DNA of 64,000 nucleotides from positions 166,991,732 through 167,055,731 of the forward strand of contig OU015496.1 in NCBI GenBank assembly GCA_907164885.2, given 5' to 3'. The translations under genes were made by a program, and so were the position numbers. How positions within the stretch are numbered: position 1 is the stretch's first letter; each line of letters opens with the position of its first letter. Below are positions 1 through 11,726 of the stretch, in pieces. The notes under the pieces were generated by a model that saw nothing but the letters and a program-made list of their open reading frames with translations, did no database searches and was not told the DNA's origin. This stretch comes from Dolomedes plantarius. Its lineage: Eukaryota > Arthropoda > Arachnida > Araneae > Dolomedidae.

Positions 1-612
1 AAGTTAAAGAAATCTTTACATTACCCCCCCCCCCCCCCCCCCCAGAATTTACGTAAGACAAATATTACAAAAATATTCCGCGAACATTTCCCCTTTTTTT
101 GGTTCAATCTCATTTGCAATTACTTGATAAAAGAGTGATGAAAAGATGACAAAGTGTTCTTCATTATTACTCCCCTCCCCCAAATAGAATTTCGAACGGC
201 TTTTCACGAATAGAAAATTTACCATTAAGAAAAACTATAGAAATATAAACAGATAGCCGAATTTGACTCCATTAGCCGAATTTGTCTCCAGTGCATTGTA
301 ATGACGTTCGAAAACGACGCTCGACTGAACAAATACCGAACGATTTCTGCGGAATAGAGTTCACATACTGATTGAACTCTCTCCGGCCTCCGGAAGACTC
401 TTTTTGAACTTAAGATCTTAATTTCATAATCCGGATGAAGTTTTGTTAGAGAACTGAGGTTTTTCTTTTTTCTTTTTTTTTTCTTTGGCAAGCGTAGTTT
501 CCGAGAATCTTATCCTGTTGCGGTTAATGGCGAAAGGCAGAAAAAATGTGGGTTACATCGAAGTTTGACTGAACTCGAGAGAGATGCGAAGTATTAATGC
601 TTGATCAAATGC
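1..612. other. AT-rich non-coding flank with poly-C tract
   Basis: A 20-base C run occupies 24-43. The rest is AT-rich with T runs near 460-485. The only open frame, on the minus strand at 225-491, starts with a Lys run read from poly-T and matches nothing I know. No gene is supported. Confidence 0.6.
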
Positions 613-627
613 TTATTCTATATTATA

Positions 628-876
<249 letters not shown>

Positions 877-1494
877 CAGTCGAACCTCCATATATCGAAG
901 TAGCAAATTGCGCGAAAAAAATTCGATATATAGAAATTTCGATATATAGAATTGAGCTTAGTCTTAGCATAATTCTCCTAAAAAAAAATTAAAGCTAATT
1001 TTTGTATACGAAACTCCATTTCTAATTTATATGCGAATCCTATTAAATGAAAGTTAATAGGTAAAAAATGAATTAATATAAAAGATTTATTGATTACTAC
1101 ATATCTTTAAAAAAAAACAATAATGCAGACAGTGGTTACAATGATCACAGTTACATTCTTTAAAAAAAAAAAACTACGAATATCTTGCTGAACAGTTAGT
1201 TTTGCGGAAAGTTCAAAGAAATGTTCGTATTTATTCAGTCTACTAAAAACTTTATCAGGGACATTTTCTGCGAATTGAAGTCCACGACGTATTGTTTCAA
1301 ATGCCAAAAATTGGGAGATTTTATTCTAAAGTGGAATAAAATCTCCAAATTTGTCTTGAAAAAAATTTCGATATATAGAGATTTTTTCGATATATAGAAA
1401 CAATTTTTCTATGTAATGAACATGGAGTTTTGCTAAGAGTTCGATATATCGAAAATTTCGATATAGGGAAGTTCGATATATGGAGGTTCGTCTG
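877..1494. mobile_element. pogo/Tigger-like non-autonomous DNA transposon (Tc1/mariner superfamily)
   Basis: The left end reads CAGTCGAACCTCCATATATC and the right end, reverse complemented, CAGACGAACCTCCATATATC: terminal inverted repeats of at least 20 bp with one mismatch. The same CGATATAT words continue inward on both sides. Both ends abut TA (875-876, 1495-1496), the target duplication expected for Tc1/mariner, although the flank is itself (TA)n. The 618-bp body has no transposase frame, so this is a MITE-like derivative. CAGT-ended repeats built of GATATA words are typical of the pogo/Tigger branch; that family assignment is from memory. Confidence 0.8.

Positions 1495-1561
<67 letters not shown>
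1495..1561. repeat. (CA)n-(TA)n compound microsatellite
   Basis: TATA followed by about 15 CA units and about 16 TA units, directly abutting the right end of the pogo-like element. It is the continuation of the microsatellite into which that element inserted. Confidence 0.9.
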
Positions 1562-1566
<5 letters not shown>

Positions 1567-4500
1567 GCTTTTTATCCTTATATAGAAAAATACTATCGAC
1601 CCAGATACCATTTAGGGATATTTTGTCATATTGTAGTAGTTGCCATTACATTTAAGAAATAATTTTGCACTTTTGCATTCGATTTATGAAAGTTTACTTT
1701 ATTTATTATTTACTGCCACAAAAAGTAAATAAAATACATTACAAATAATTTCTATGACTTCGGTAAGTAATCGACAAAGCAAGTGTGATAGAAAATTTTT
1801 TTCTTGAAATAATACTTAAAAAAAAAGTCAAATAAAAACAGAATTGAAATCCCCACTATATTTGAAAGGCTCTTTCCTTTTCTGTACTTTTAACTGGTGA
1901 TTGTGGATTTAAAATAATTTTCTTGAAAAAATTTCATGTAGTGATCAGAGTAAAAATTCATTTTCTATAAAATTCTTCAATTTTCTGATTTTCATTCATT
2001 TTTTCATGGACGGATATATTGAAATAATTGAATAAATTTAAAAAAAATGTTATTTACATAATTTCTAATATTAATTCGTGATAAGATTTGATATACTGAG
2101 AAATTATTCACCTCAATTCCAACTATTAAAGAAATATTTTGGGAGCAATAAACTAATGTTGTATGTAAAAAATATCCAACGGTCGTCCATTATTTTAAGT
2201 CTATACAAAATCTTTACAAATTAATCATATTAGTCATGCACTACAACAGCGAACTTGAAAAGAATTTTAAGCATAGTGATCATGCCTAAAGACTTGTATT
2301 GCAATAATTACATCGTATTTATAAGCAATACTGGTAAAATTTATTCCAGTTGGTCTTTAATCAGAGGCAAATGAAAGATAAGAGCTGTAGAAACGCTATA
2401 TTTTATGCCTCTATCAGATGGTAGATAACATAAATATTTTAGAAACGTATGTCGAGTTCCAAATCTACACGCCTTCAGGGAACTTTTTAAGGTGTTTGAA
2501 TTCAGGACATTTTAAAATGAGACGCATTTTATGACGAAATAAGCCGCGAAACTTGAAAAGTCCTTCAAAAAATTAAGTTTTGAAGGTAAACATTTTTTGA
2601 AAAATTAGAAATTTTGGTCTGTCTTAGAAATTGTGTCTTAGAAAATACGTATATTAGAAATAACCGATAATCTCGGATAATAGTAGTCTTATTTTCAGAG
2701 AAGATGTGCTAGTTAAGTATAAAGACGAACAGAAAAATCTCGTAAAATAGATTGTCAATAGAAACTGGTATCGAACTGTATAAAAAAAAATGCTCTAACA
2801 TATCTTCCCTTTGGGGACAATTGTAAAATATGTCTGCAAACTTTTGAGGCTTTTCAACGTTTGGGTCACAAAATAATTTTGCCGAGTAAAATGGTGAAAA
2901 ACAGTTATTTATAGCAAAGGTTAGCAATATTTAACATTTGTCAAACAATATTAAATTAACCGTAAGTTTGATTCCTAAGCATAAGAAAACTCTAATGAAA
3001 TCAGAAAGATAAAGTATTGGGCTTTTTTTTTTCAATATTTCTACAGCAGTAGAGACCGTAAATGGCGTTTCAAAGGTGCAAGTATACCTTAACTATTCGT
3101 AGGTGTTCCCTTCAAGGTTATTAACTTAAAACTTGGCAACAATGCGCGAGTCATCATCTTCCTTGCATCTAAACAAATCCTTTTTGCCCAGAGAAATAAA
3201 TCTTCCCATTTGAACCCGTTTCTCAAGGTTCCCAGATAAATTGGGTAATCACTTTTTCCAAGGCTCTCCAATGCAGTGTTCAGGATTCCTCGAATTGTTG
3301 GTAAAAGCATATGATATAGTTATCGGGAAGAAACTAGTTTTGAAATGTAACTCGTAATTAAAACAGGCAAAAATAACCAGGAGGAATGACTCCAGTCTCT
3401 TCTCCGGGGGAACGGGCAAAAAGTTTACAAAACATATCTAACCCATCTATAGATAGTAGTGGAGTGAGTGACTTATAACATCTTTCCTTAAAACGTGCAA
3501 TTTCTAGAAATACAGGGGTTTAAATCATGCAATGTGTAGCTACCATTTCAAATGTAAACTCACAAAAGTATAACAACTGCACAGAAATTCTTCCCAGAAA
3601 AATGCTTTAATTTTGTTGCGCATTATTTTTCGTTTAATTTCATTAATGAAATAACAGAACATGTATATTGTTATCAATAGTTTTTTAATCATAGTTACAT
3701 TTTTCCACTTTATTTTCTAAACAAAAATTTTGTAATCATAGTTACATTTTCCCACTTTATTTTCTAAACAAAAATTTTATCGTTTATATGATAAATAAAA
3801 TACATTGTGCTTCTTCAGTTACGAATATATTTATGAAGTACAAATAATTGAAAATTACAAATCGTAATAATTCTTTCGTTAATAAATTAATTTTATGAGG
3901 TAAAGCTTTAAAGTTTTATTTTTTGTTCGGAATTACAAAGATTTATAGAACAATTTAAAAAACATACCGAAAAGGTAAAATAAAATACCAACTAGATGGA
4001 AAAAAATAAACGGAAAATTCCTTCTTTAAATAAATATTTTATTACAAAAACATCTTTTAGTATTGAGTTTGTCATCGGCAGTAAAAAGACATCTGTAACT
4101 CGCTTTATAGGATACTGTTTAAGTAAAATTTCCTGTAAGAGCTTTACTAAAATAATTTTTAAAAAAAAAAAAGATTTCTAGATTTCTTTTCTGTTTGAAT
4201 TTAAAATAATTTATGACTCATTGTAAAAAATACTGTTTGACTATGATAAAGTGATATCAAATTAAATTTTTACTTCACTAAAAATTTTTCTATATTTCTT
4301 TTTATGAAGGACAATCAGCAGATTTATTCTTTCCTTTATAAAAAAGCGGGTTTTGTTATTCTAAAATACCCGTAAATGTTTCTCTCGGATGTTATTTCAG
4401 TTTATAAATGAAAGTTTTTTTCTAATTTGTTTTCTACGAGTTAAAAGAATTCTCTATTTATTTCACAAAATAACATTTTTATATGAGCTAAAATATTTAT

Positions 4501-6160
4501 ATTGTAAAATTTTCTTATAATTTTCTAAGAAATAAAATTTTTGGCTGTAAAAGAAAAGCTATACTGAAGTATAACTGCATCATAGAAGCTCACAGTTAAT
4601 TTTAGAAAAAAAACCGTTGTTACTATATCATAGTCAATAACAATTTCTATCCTTTTCTAGGAAAATATTTTGGTTCGTTTTATAGCAAACTATAGGTTTT
4701 TGCAAAAATAAATGCTAAAAAAATTCTTTGTCTTACTTTCGATATTGGACTCTCATAAAATATAGTCATACGTTGACATCAAAAGAAAGAAAACTGTTCC
4801 CACAAGAATGAAAGGGTTTTCGCTAAGAATTATTCATGAGTGTGAACAAAAGAAAACACGTGTTTTACGGTGCATTTATAATTCTTAGTTTAAGAAAGTA
4901 GACAAATATTCTATTCATGAAAAAATTGCAATTAATAACATTTATTCTATACTATCCTATCTTATAGACACTATTCTAAGACCTAAACCTCGGTTTCCAT
5001 CATTTAATATGAACAAACAAAAAATAATACATATCAAGAAAATGAGCATATCATTTAAAGTTTTCTATACGTACATAAGTACAATATCTCAGACATAAGT
5101 CTTTTGGTTCTCCATCGGTAGAAATAATTACTCAGAGGTCTTATCTTGCTAAAAAAATCGGCATTCGGTTGAAGAGTCTCGGTACTTAAATGTTTAAAAT
5201 GTAAGAATGGGGATGATTAAGTTATTTAATTTTGAGACATGTTATTTAATCATTGCATGACTGAATTTGAGAGGTTCTTTTATTGTTAAATATTTTTGTA
5301 TAATTAATAAATAAATGAAAATAATAAATAAAGGAAAATAAATGAAAATGAGGTAATTATTCTGTATGAGGATTCAGCTATGTTTAAAATAATGAGATTA
5401 TAAACGACAAAAATGCTTTCCAAAAATATTCGTGTTTAATCATCCTCTCATGTATCAAACATAAATTGGTAAAATTTTATATATAACTGCTTCTGTGACC
5501 ATCACACTACATGGGAAAAAAGGATAATTTAATAATCGGTCGCAATTCTCTAGCAAATTTTCTTTTCCCCAATCATTCTAAAACTGATACTTTCTCATCC
5601 ATCGTTATTAATATTATTTTCATAGTTATCATTACTTTACTTAGTATTTATGATTGCAATTCTTCTATCATAACACGTTTCTTTCATTATTACTTTTACC
5701 CGTTAATTATTAACCAAATTAATTTGCTCATTAAAAATCTTATTTACTTTACTCATTAATTTTTAACCTTATTTATATTACTCATTAATTATTAACTAAC
5801 TATATTTACATTGAAAGTCATGTATGGTTAGTTTCCTTACGTTTACCGTTATCATTATTCCAGTCAAGATTATTGCATTGAGGACAATCATTCTTATTTT
5901 AGAATATGTTTTAATCATTTTTTTTTGTACTTTTGTTCTCATCCAAGTTTCTCAAATGAAAAATTTAACAGGCTTCATTTTGATATCGTGAAACCAACTT
6001 ATTCATATCATTTTGGATATCATCGTTATTTTACTGGGCATTTTCGACAATCATATTCTTGCGTTAGAGCACGTTTTCTTTCAGTATTTACTTAATATAT
6101 ACCATAATGTCACTCATCTATTAAAAAGTCAGTCGTATATTTGTAGAAAACTTCATTTCC
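1562..6160. other. Featureless AT-rich DNA, likely intron of the minus-strand gene
   Basis: Very AT-rich, many stops in all frames, no recognisable domain. It lies on the 3' side of the splice donor at 6166 on the minus strand, so it is probably intron. It holds one 47-bp tandem duplication (about 3687-3780, AATCATAGTTACATTTTYCC repeated). Short minus-strand frames at 2709-2927 and 3089-3310 lack Cys spacing that would extend the Cys-rich domain and I do not accept them as exons. Confidence 0.5.
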
Positions 6161-6166
6161 ACTTAC
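6161..6166 (-). promoter_or_regulatory. 5' splice donor of the mucin-like gene
   Basis: On the minus strand the sequence reads CATGCACAG/GTAAGTGG, matching the metazoan donor consensus. Reading through it adds only three residues before a stop, so the splice is needed to continue the Cys-rich domain. Confidence 0.8.
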
Positions 6167-7412
6167 CTGTGCATGTGTTGTTTTGGGGGTTGCAGTGAAG
6201 TCCAAATTCCTCGTCACATGGTTCTCCGGGAGAGCAAGATTGCCCCGTTTGCCGGGCGCACACTTCGCGGCATGGGCAGTTCGGATCAGCTGCCGTTCTA
6301 CCGCCCACGCATTCAGAAGGGTCGAGGGAGGTCCCCCGCTCGTTGCACGGGCAACTGCCTTCCAAGTCCAGCTGCTTCTGTTTACGAACGCTCGTGACTT
6401 CGTCAGAATTGGAATCTGGAGCCGTTGTTGTCGTGGCCTGTTGCATGTCCTCCTCCTCCAAATCATTACTTAAGTTGTTGTTTTCACTTTTCGATTCCTC
6501 GGCGAGGGTTGTCGTTTGAGGACTGACCGTTGTCGATGCCGTGTCGACTTCGGTCGTGACGACATCGCTATGCAAATGGTGCACGGAATCCTTATTGTTT
6601 TCGGTAACAATTAAGACATCTTCAGTGGTTGTCGCTTCCTTTTCTGGAATGTCTGTCGCCGTAGTAAGCTCGGTGGTTATCTCAGGCTCCATTGTCTCGG
6701 TGGGGGGTGGAATTGTCGTAGTCTCCATTGTCTCACCGTTCATAGTCGTTTGCGGCGGCTGCTCATCGCTCGATAGCAAGTTCTCATGTTTGGTCGTTGT
6801 CGGCAAATGTGGTTCGGGGGACGTTGTTGCCATCTCCGTTTGAACAGATGCCTCTGTCGTTTCCTCAGTTACAACCACATGGGATGTTTCTGGTACAGTC
6901 GTGGTGGTTTGAACGACAGTTGTACTGTCTGGAGCACCGGTGGTTGAGTCGGCAACACCTGTTGTAATATCCACATGCGTCGCGACCGTAGTATCAACAA
7001 TATTCTCGTCAGTGGATTCTAGTCCACTCTCGACGAGCTCCTCACCACTTTTATCCTTTTTCTTGGGGACGGACTTGGCTTTCTTTTTAGGATCCTTTTT
7101 GGCATCTGCTTTGTGCGTCGTTGGCACTTCAGGAGGGACGGACACTTTGCCAGGTTCATCATCGTCTGAGGGTGACGATGATAAATCAAGGGGGTCCTCC
7201 GCAGTGTGATCGAGACTCGGAGAGGACGTCGTCGGCACGTCTTCGTCCTTAGATAACGTCGAGAAATGGTTGTTGGACGCCTGGTGGTCCGGGCTGACCC
7301 TGGAGTACGTTTCCCGTCCTTCCTCGATCCCTTCCTGAGGCAGCGAGGTGACGGCGCAGCAACACACCAACAACAATAAATATGTCACTCTCGCGAGCAT
7401 TGTAGAGTTCAT
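6167..7412 (-). CDS. Secreted mucin-like protein with IGFBP-N-like Cys-rich domain (first coding exon, 3' exons missing)
   Basis: The frame runs about 415 codons from ATG at 7412 (MNSTMLARV...); an in-frame ATG at 7400 is equally possible, and further upstream the frame opens only with a non-ATG codon. Residues 5-22 are a signal peptide (LLLLVCCCAV core, likely cut near VTS/LP). About 100-130 is Lys-rich (KKDPKKKAK), then about 135-345 is Thr/Ser/Glu-rich with many TTT and STT clusters, suited to O-glycosylation. From about 352 ten cysteines appear (CPC, NCPC, CREVCARQTG, GLHC), the spacing of an IGFBP N-terminal module. A canonical donor (CACAG/GTAAGT) at 6166 stops the domain in phase 1, so remaining cysteines must lie in a later exon. 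Single-IGFBP-domain proteins act in arachnid haemolymph; that role is inference here. High Thr content and higher GC than the surroundings support real coding. Confidence 0.85.
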
Positions 7413-8060
7413 ATTAAACACAATTGTGTGGATGACTGTTTTGTATAAAAATCACGAGAGGCTGTAGGGAAAGTTACGCACACAAAAGCTTCGATGATCA
7501 CTGCACTGCACTCTTAACAATCCCGAAAGGGTCCATGACTGGAACGGCTCTAGTGGAGAAGAAAACACGCTCGCTCTGGCAGCGATAGCTTCTCTCGGAG
7601 AGCTAGCAATCCAGCGTGCTTCCAGAACTGGTTACGCGAAGCAAACTGAGGCCATCCGAAAGGAACGGAGCCGTTACACAAACCCTGGGGCCGGAAACTA
7701 GTGCTTGTGACAGGTTTACCTTTGGCTACTGCAGCTTTTCGTGCTACCTACCTATTGGGATTTTTTTCTTCCCTCCCTGCTACTCTGCTCTCCCCCCTCC
7801 TTCTTCTCTCTCAGGTTTATTATCTCGCCCTCCCCGCGATGGAATATATTCCTTTTTTTTTCTACCTTTTTTTCTCCGCAGGTTCTTTCCCTGCTTTGGC
7901 GAATTTTTTTTTCGTTCGTTTTTTTTTTTCTGATGTTTTCTTCGAGGCCTAGCTGTTTACGTATTCGGCCTGGGGGTGTTCTGCTTTACTCAGTGCATTG
8001 CCTCCTTCTCGACCGAAAATCTGGCGATCGGCTCTCGATCTGAAATGAGAGATGGGATCT
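7413..8060 (-). promoter_or_regulatory. Probable 5' UTR and promoter region of the mucin-like gene
   Basis: This stretch is visibly richer in GC and CpG than its surroundings up to about 7700, then turns into pyrimidine tracts (7750-7930) on the plus strand. No clear TATA box is seen on the minus strand. A possible splice acceptor, AACTTTCCCTACAG, lies at about 7463 on the minus strand, so the coding exon may have a spliced 5' UTR. Plus-strand frames at 7616-8043 are Ser/Phe low-complexity and look spurious. Confidence 0.4.
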
Positions 8061-8319
8061 CTTATTAGGATATATTGCGAGAAGAGTGAAAGAAGAATAT
8101 ATAAATATGTGTAAGAATAAATAATCAGATCCTGTTTAAGCCTCTCCTTATTTTAAGAGATTGACTTTTTTTATTTATTTATTTCTTAATGTTGTGTAAA
8201 TTGTAGTTTGAATTGAAATGTAAATGGTATTTACTAAAACAACATTTGATATTAGGAATACCAGAAATTTTTATCTATTATGCTTCTCAAACCATCATTT
8301 TTAACATAGTCTCACGTAC

Positions 8320-8321
<2 letters not shown>

Positions 8322-8381
<60 letters not shown>
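8322..8381. repeat. (TA)n microsatellite
   Basis: About 30 uninterrupted TA units. Confidence 0.95.
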
Positions 8382-8384
<3 letters not shown>

Positions 8385-9102
8385 TTCGGGCTGACAATTC
8401 TACGCTTTTATTTACACACTGTAATGTTTTAAGCATATATGTCTTTATATAAAAATTATTTTACAGATTACAAAAATTTTTCTTATTCAAATATTTTGTT
8501 CCAAAATATTATTATCAAAATTTAAATTATGTTTATTTTACTTCGGCTCTCAAGTGGTTTGTGTTATTTTATTCTAAGACTTCTATAGTACTATGTTTCA
8601 AAGCAAGAATTTTTTTTCTTAAAATTTTGTAGCTAAACCTCCTTAATCTAAAAGTAGTTCATTAATCATTTTTAAAAAGAAGTGTAAATTAAAAATTTAA
8701 ATTGCTATACATCACGTAAAGTAATAGTTAAAGACGCAAGAAAAGAAAAAAATCTGCCCAATACTCGGATGACAAAACATTTAGACAAGTTTTAGTTTAA
8801 TTCTAGCTGAAGTACCCAGCATTGCCCGGAATTTTAAGAATGTTTGTTTACCAAAATCGATTTAAAAACTAAATACAGTATAAATAACATAGGGAAAAAA
8901 CACGAGAAATGTTATACACATCAATAATATGAAAATCCAATATATAAATATATAAATTTATAATAAACTTCTCAGAATTCAGCTAGATTTAGCCTTTCAT
9001 CATTGGAGCAAAAAATGCTGAAATTACAGGCTTACTAGAATTTTCCAATAAAACCATCAAATGAACACGGCTTGAATAACATAATATAAAAAAAAAATTC
9101 TG
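8382..9102. other. AT-rich spacer with ACTAGCTG-type repeat remnant and half of a direct repeat
   Basis: At about 8807 the motif CTAGCTGAAGTACCCAGCAT occurs, resembling ends of a dispersed element also seen at 13404 and 20667. A segment at about 8903-9012 (GAAATGTTATAC ... CTCAGAATTCAGCTAG) recurs diverged at about 9427-9530, so the TTAA-flanked repeat between them sits inside a direct duplication. No gene is seen. Confidence 0.5.
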
Positions 9103-9423
9103 GTAGTTTCTTCTAACGAAACTACCGCGGTCTATTAACGTAGGATTACTTATCGTTGCCTACCTCTTTTGTACGTATATATGTATGTATGTGTTATGTA
9201 CGTATATATGTATCTATATATATGTACGTATGTGTATATATACATATATGTAGGTCAAAATTTTTGACGCATTTTGGTACTTTTCTGTTTAACTGTTTTC
9301 TGCTTGTCCAAGCGATACAGACTGGGTTTGACACGCTTCCAAAATTATAACTCTCGAGGTATGGACGGATGGTTTTAGCGTCTGAAATTTAGCTTTCCGG
9401 AGGAGCGTAATTTTACGTTAAAA
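9103..9423. mobile_element. TTAA-flanked MITE-like repeat, copy 1
   Basis: This segment aligns by eye along its whole length with 57631-57953. Both contain TTAACGTAGGATTAC or a close variant near the left (9135) and its inverse near the right end, which could be inverted repeats abutting a TTAA target. Both also share an upstream hairpin (GTAGTTTC ... GAAACTAC), so the true left boundary is uncertain. An internal (TATG)n tract and the words AAGCGATACAGACTG and TTTTAGCGTCTGAAATT are shared. Peptides from the two copies resemble each other only because the DNA is repeated. Superfamily is not assigned. Confidence 0.55.
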
Positions 9424-9675
9424 GATGAGAAATGTTATACTCACCATTAAAATGAAAACTCAACATAAAAATATACACATTTCTATAAACTCCTCAGAAT
9501 TCAGCTAGCTTCAGCCTTTCGTCATTGTACTACTAAAAGCTGTTTAATATTAATTACCGTATTTTTCGGACCATAAGACGCACCACCTTTTTACATAAAA
9601 TCGACTGTAAATTGAGGTGCTTCATATGGTCCGAAGGTACCATCAAAATAAAATGAATATTTTATTGTATGTATG

Positions 9676-9682
<7 letters not shown>

Positions 9683-9740
<58 letters not shown>
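9683..9740. repeat. (TA)n microsatellite
   Basis: About 29 TA units within the TA-flanked element, followed by a T-rich stretch. Confidence 0.95.
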
Positions 9741-9744
<4 letters not shown>

Positions 9745-9847
9745 TATTTATTTATAATATTTATTTTTTTTTCCCAATGCGGAGGTACTTGTCTTCTGAT
9801 GGTGGGTACTTCTTCTTCTGACATTTGGCCCATGAAGATCCGTGAAG

Positions 9848-10223
9848 AGGGGCGCGGTGGCTCAGTCGGCAAGAGCACCAGTGATCTGAACGTCCCTGGT
9901 TCGATGCTCGTCGCTGCAAATCCCTTTCCGTGTTCACCAATGGCCGAGGCACGTAATGCTGCAATGTCCTGGCTGCAATGTCCTCCTGCAATGTCGTGGC
10001 TGTAATGTCCTCCAAGTTCTCAAATTTACATCTGGAGGCGCGGGGTCAAGTGTTCCGGTCTCGTCACTTGACTCGGTTCAAAATTACGGGACCGGTCATT
10101 TATCCATGTCCGACTCCGATCCTTGTGGTGCCAGTCAAAACAGGAGCCGCACCTCCATCGCCCATAGCCTTCGGGACCTGATCTGATGCTGCTGTCGGTC
10201 AAGTGGCATAAGCAACAACAACA
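9848..10223 (+). mobile_element. tRNA-derived SINE, family 1, copy 1
   Basis: The head GGGGCGCGGTGGCTCAGTCG contains a pol III A box (TGGCTCAGTCGG) and, about 45 bp on, a B box (GGTTCGATGCT). The body shares GTCCTCCAAGTTCTCAAATT and CACTTGACTCGGTTCAAAAT with three other copies in this window (38650-39035 minus, 40952-41298 minus, 46156-46425 plus). It ends in (CAA)n. Open frames over these copies are similar to each other only because the SINE is repeated. Confidence 0.85.
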
Positions 10224-10225
10224 GA

Positions 10226-10387
10226 TACGCGAATTGTTGCTGACTACGGGAGAACCATTTTAGGAGAGCCAGTATTGACTCCTTATGAGGGGACATCACG
10301 GTAATGACCAAGCCTTATACGGGATTCGAACCCAAGCCCAGAGTATGGAAGAATAGGACGATATCCAGTATACCATGCGGGTGGCAT
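10226..10387 (-). mobile_element. tRNA-derived SINE, family 2, copy 1
   Basis: On the minus strand the head GCATGGTATACTGGATATCG is followed by a B box in GGCTTGGGTTCGAATCCCG, then AAGGCTTGGTCATTACC and CCCTCATAAGGAG. This matches the better preserved copy at 22331-22569. Its 3' end faces the 3' end of the family 1 SINE, giving a tail-to-tail pair. Confidence 0.75.
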
Positions 10388-10393
10388 AATTTT

Positions 10394-10437
10394 ATATATA
10401 TATATATATTTTAATATATATATATATATATATATAC
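10394..10437. repeat. Short interrupted (TA)n microsatellite
   Basis: Two TA runs separated by TTTTAA, next to the family 2 SINE head. Confidence 0.85.
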
Positions 10438-10553
10438 ATTTTATCTTTATTAAGAAATTGAAAATATCTTTATATACCTAAAAAATACAAAATATTCTTT
10501 TTTAAAAATCCTCCGATAAATTTCAGGTGCGTCTTATCGTCCAAAATATATGG

Positions 10554-11613
10554 TAAGTATAATTAACTTTTAAAAAAATTAAAACAAGCTGAAAATTAAA
10601 TATATTAATACTTCAAAAAAATGGTAGTGTCATGTACTGTAAATAACAAATTTACGCATTCCTTACGACCAAAATGTCATAAAAAGGTTAAACTGTGCCT
10701 AACAGATAGGCAATACTAACACAAAAATCTAGAACAATCCATTTTACCTAAGTAAAACCGTCGCGATAATTGTTATTAAATAGCTTTTTTCTTTTTGTAA
10801 TGTTATAACATGTCCAGACGTACAATTTAGCGAGCTTTTTGAAAAAATATTCTTAGCATTATTTCTTAGTGATTTGGGATATTAGAATCGCATTTAAACA
10901 TTTTATCATATGAATCAAAAATTAAATCCTTTACTATTTATGTCAGTATTTAAATTTAAATAGCTCGATTGAGTTAAACTGCTGGTCAAAGACATTTTAT
11001 TTCTTAATACGTGGGGTGCAGATAAATAATTACTTTCTCGACGGCAAAGACATTTTAATTCGCAAAACGTGGGATGAAAATAAACAATTATTTTCACGTC
11101 TACTATCATTAATCATTATGAAATCAGGAATATCTCGTTATGGACTACAGTCATTATTGGCATTGCTATATCTCTCACATGATCCCGAATGTAAAACAGG
11201 CAAGCATACTTACAATATTGAGTTCTTGATGTCCCTGTGACATCTTGCTGTAAGTTATTACTTTGAAGTAGAGAGTTAAGTGCAGTGGTAGAGCTTAATA
11301 ATGAAGTAAATTAGATACTATTTTCATTGCATGCTGATATTGGTTTTTCAATTTAAAAGTAACATGATTTCATTCTTACATAAACACAAACAAGTAATCA
11401 ACACTTCTTTCGGTCCACAACGAATTAAAAAAGGATGGCTACATATTTTAAACTACTAATTAATTTCTAGTCAGACCAAAGAGCATTATAAGTGTGACTT
11501 TCGCTATGAACATTTAAAAAAATGTGCATACATTATTCATTTAAATTTGTGAATTTGAAATTAAACATTTTTTAATTGTTCATAGCGACAATCGCACCTA
11601 ATGCTCCTTGGTA

Positions 11614-11618
<5 letters not shown>
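10554..11618. other. AT-rich spacer with a diverged 58-bp tandem pair
   Basis: At about 10984-11100 two diverged copies of a 58-bp unit (CAAAGACATTTTAWTTC ... ACGTGGGRTG) stand in tandem. Otherwise no gene or repeat is recognised. Confidence 0.5.

Positions 11619-11690
<72 letters not shown>
11619..11690. repeat. (TA)n microsatellite
   Basis: About 36 TA units immediately upstream of the 222-bp tandem array. Confidence 0.95.
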
Positions 11691-11699
<9 letters not shown>

Positions 11700-11726
11700 T
11701 TATATTGTGCTAGCAATTATAAAGGA

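Larger units (their letters stand above)
9557..10553. mobile_element. TA-flanked inverted-repeat element (CCGTATTTTTCGGAC type) carrying nested SINEs
   Basis: The left end reads CCGTATTTTTCGGACCATAA and the right end, reverse complemented, CCATATATTTTGGACGATAA; both continue GACGCACC. About 22 of 28 bases match. TA flanks both sides (9555-9556, 10554-10555). The body has been expanded by a (TA)n tract and two SINEs facing tail to tail. The gain of nested insertions and the TIR divergence both suggest an old insertion. No transposase is present. Confidence 0.65.

Noticed and set aside
225..491. 88-residue minus frame with a Lys-rich start
   Set aside because: The Lys run is read from a poly-T tract; no domain, no promoter or splice context.
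6183..7209. Plus-strand frames opposite the mucin-like exon
   Set aside because: Low-complexity Ser/Val shadows of the Thr-rich minus-strand coding sequence.
7616..8043. Three overlapping plus frames
   Set aside because: Phe/Ser runs from pyrimidine tracts, no coherent protein.
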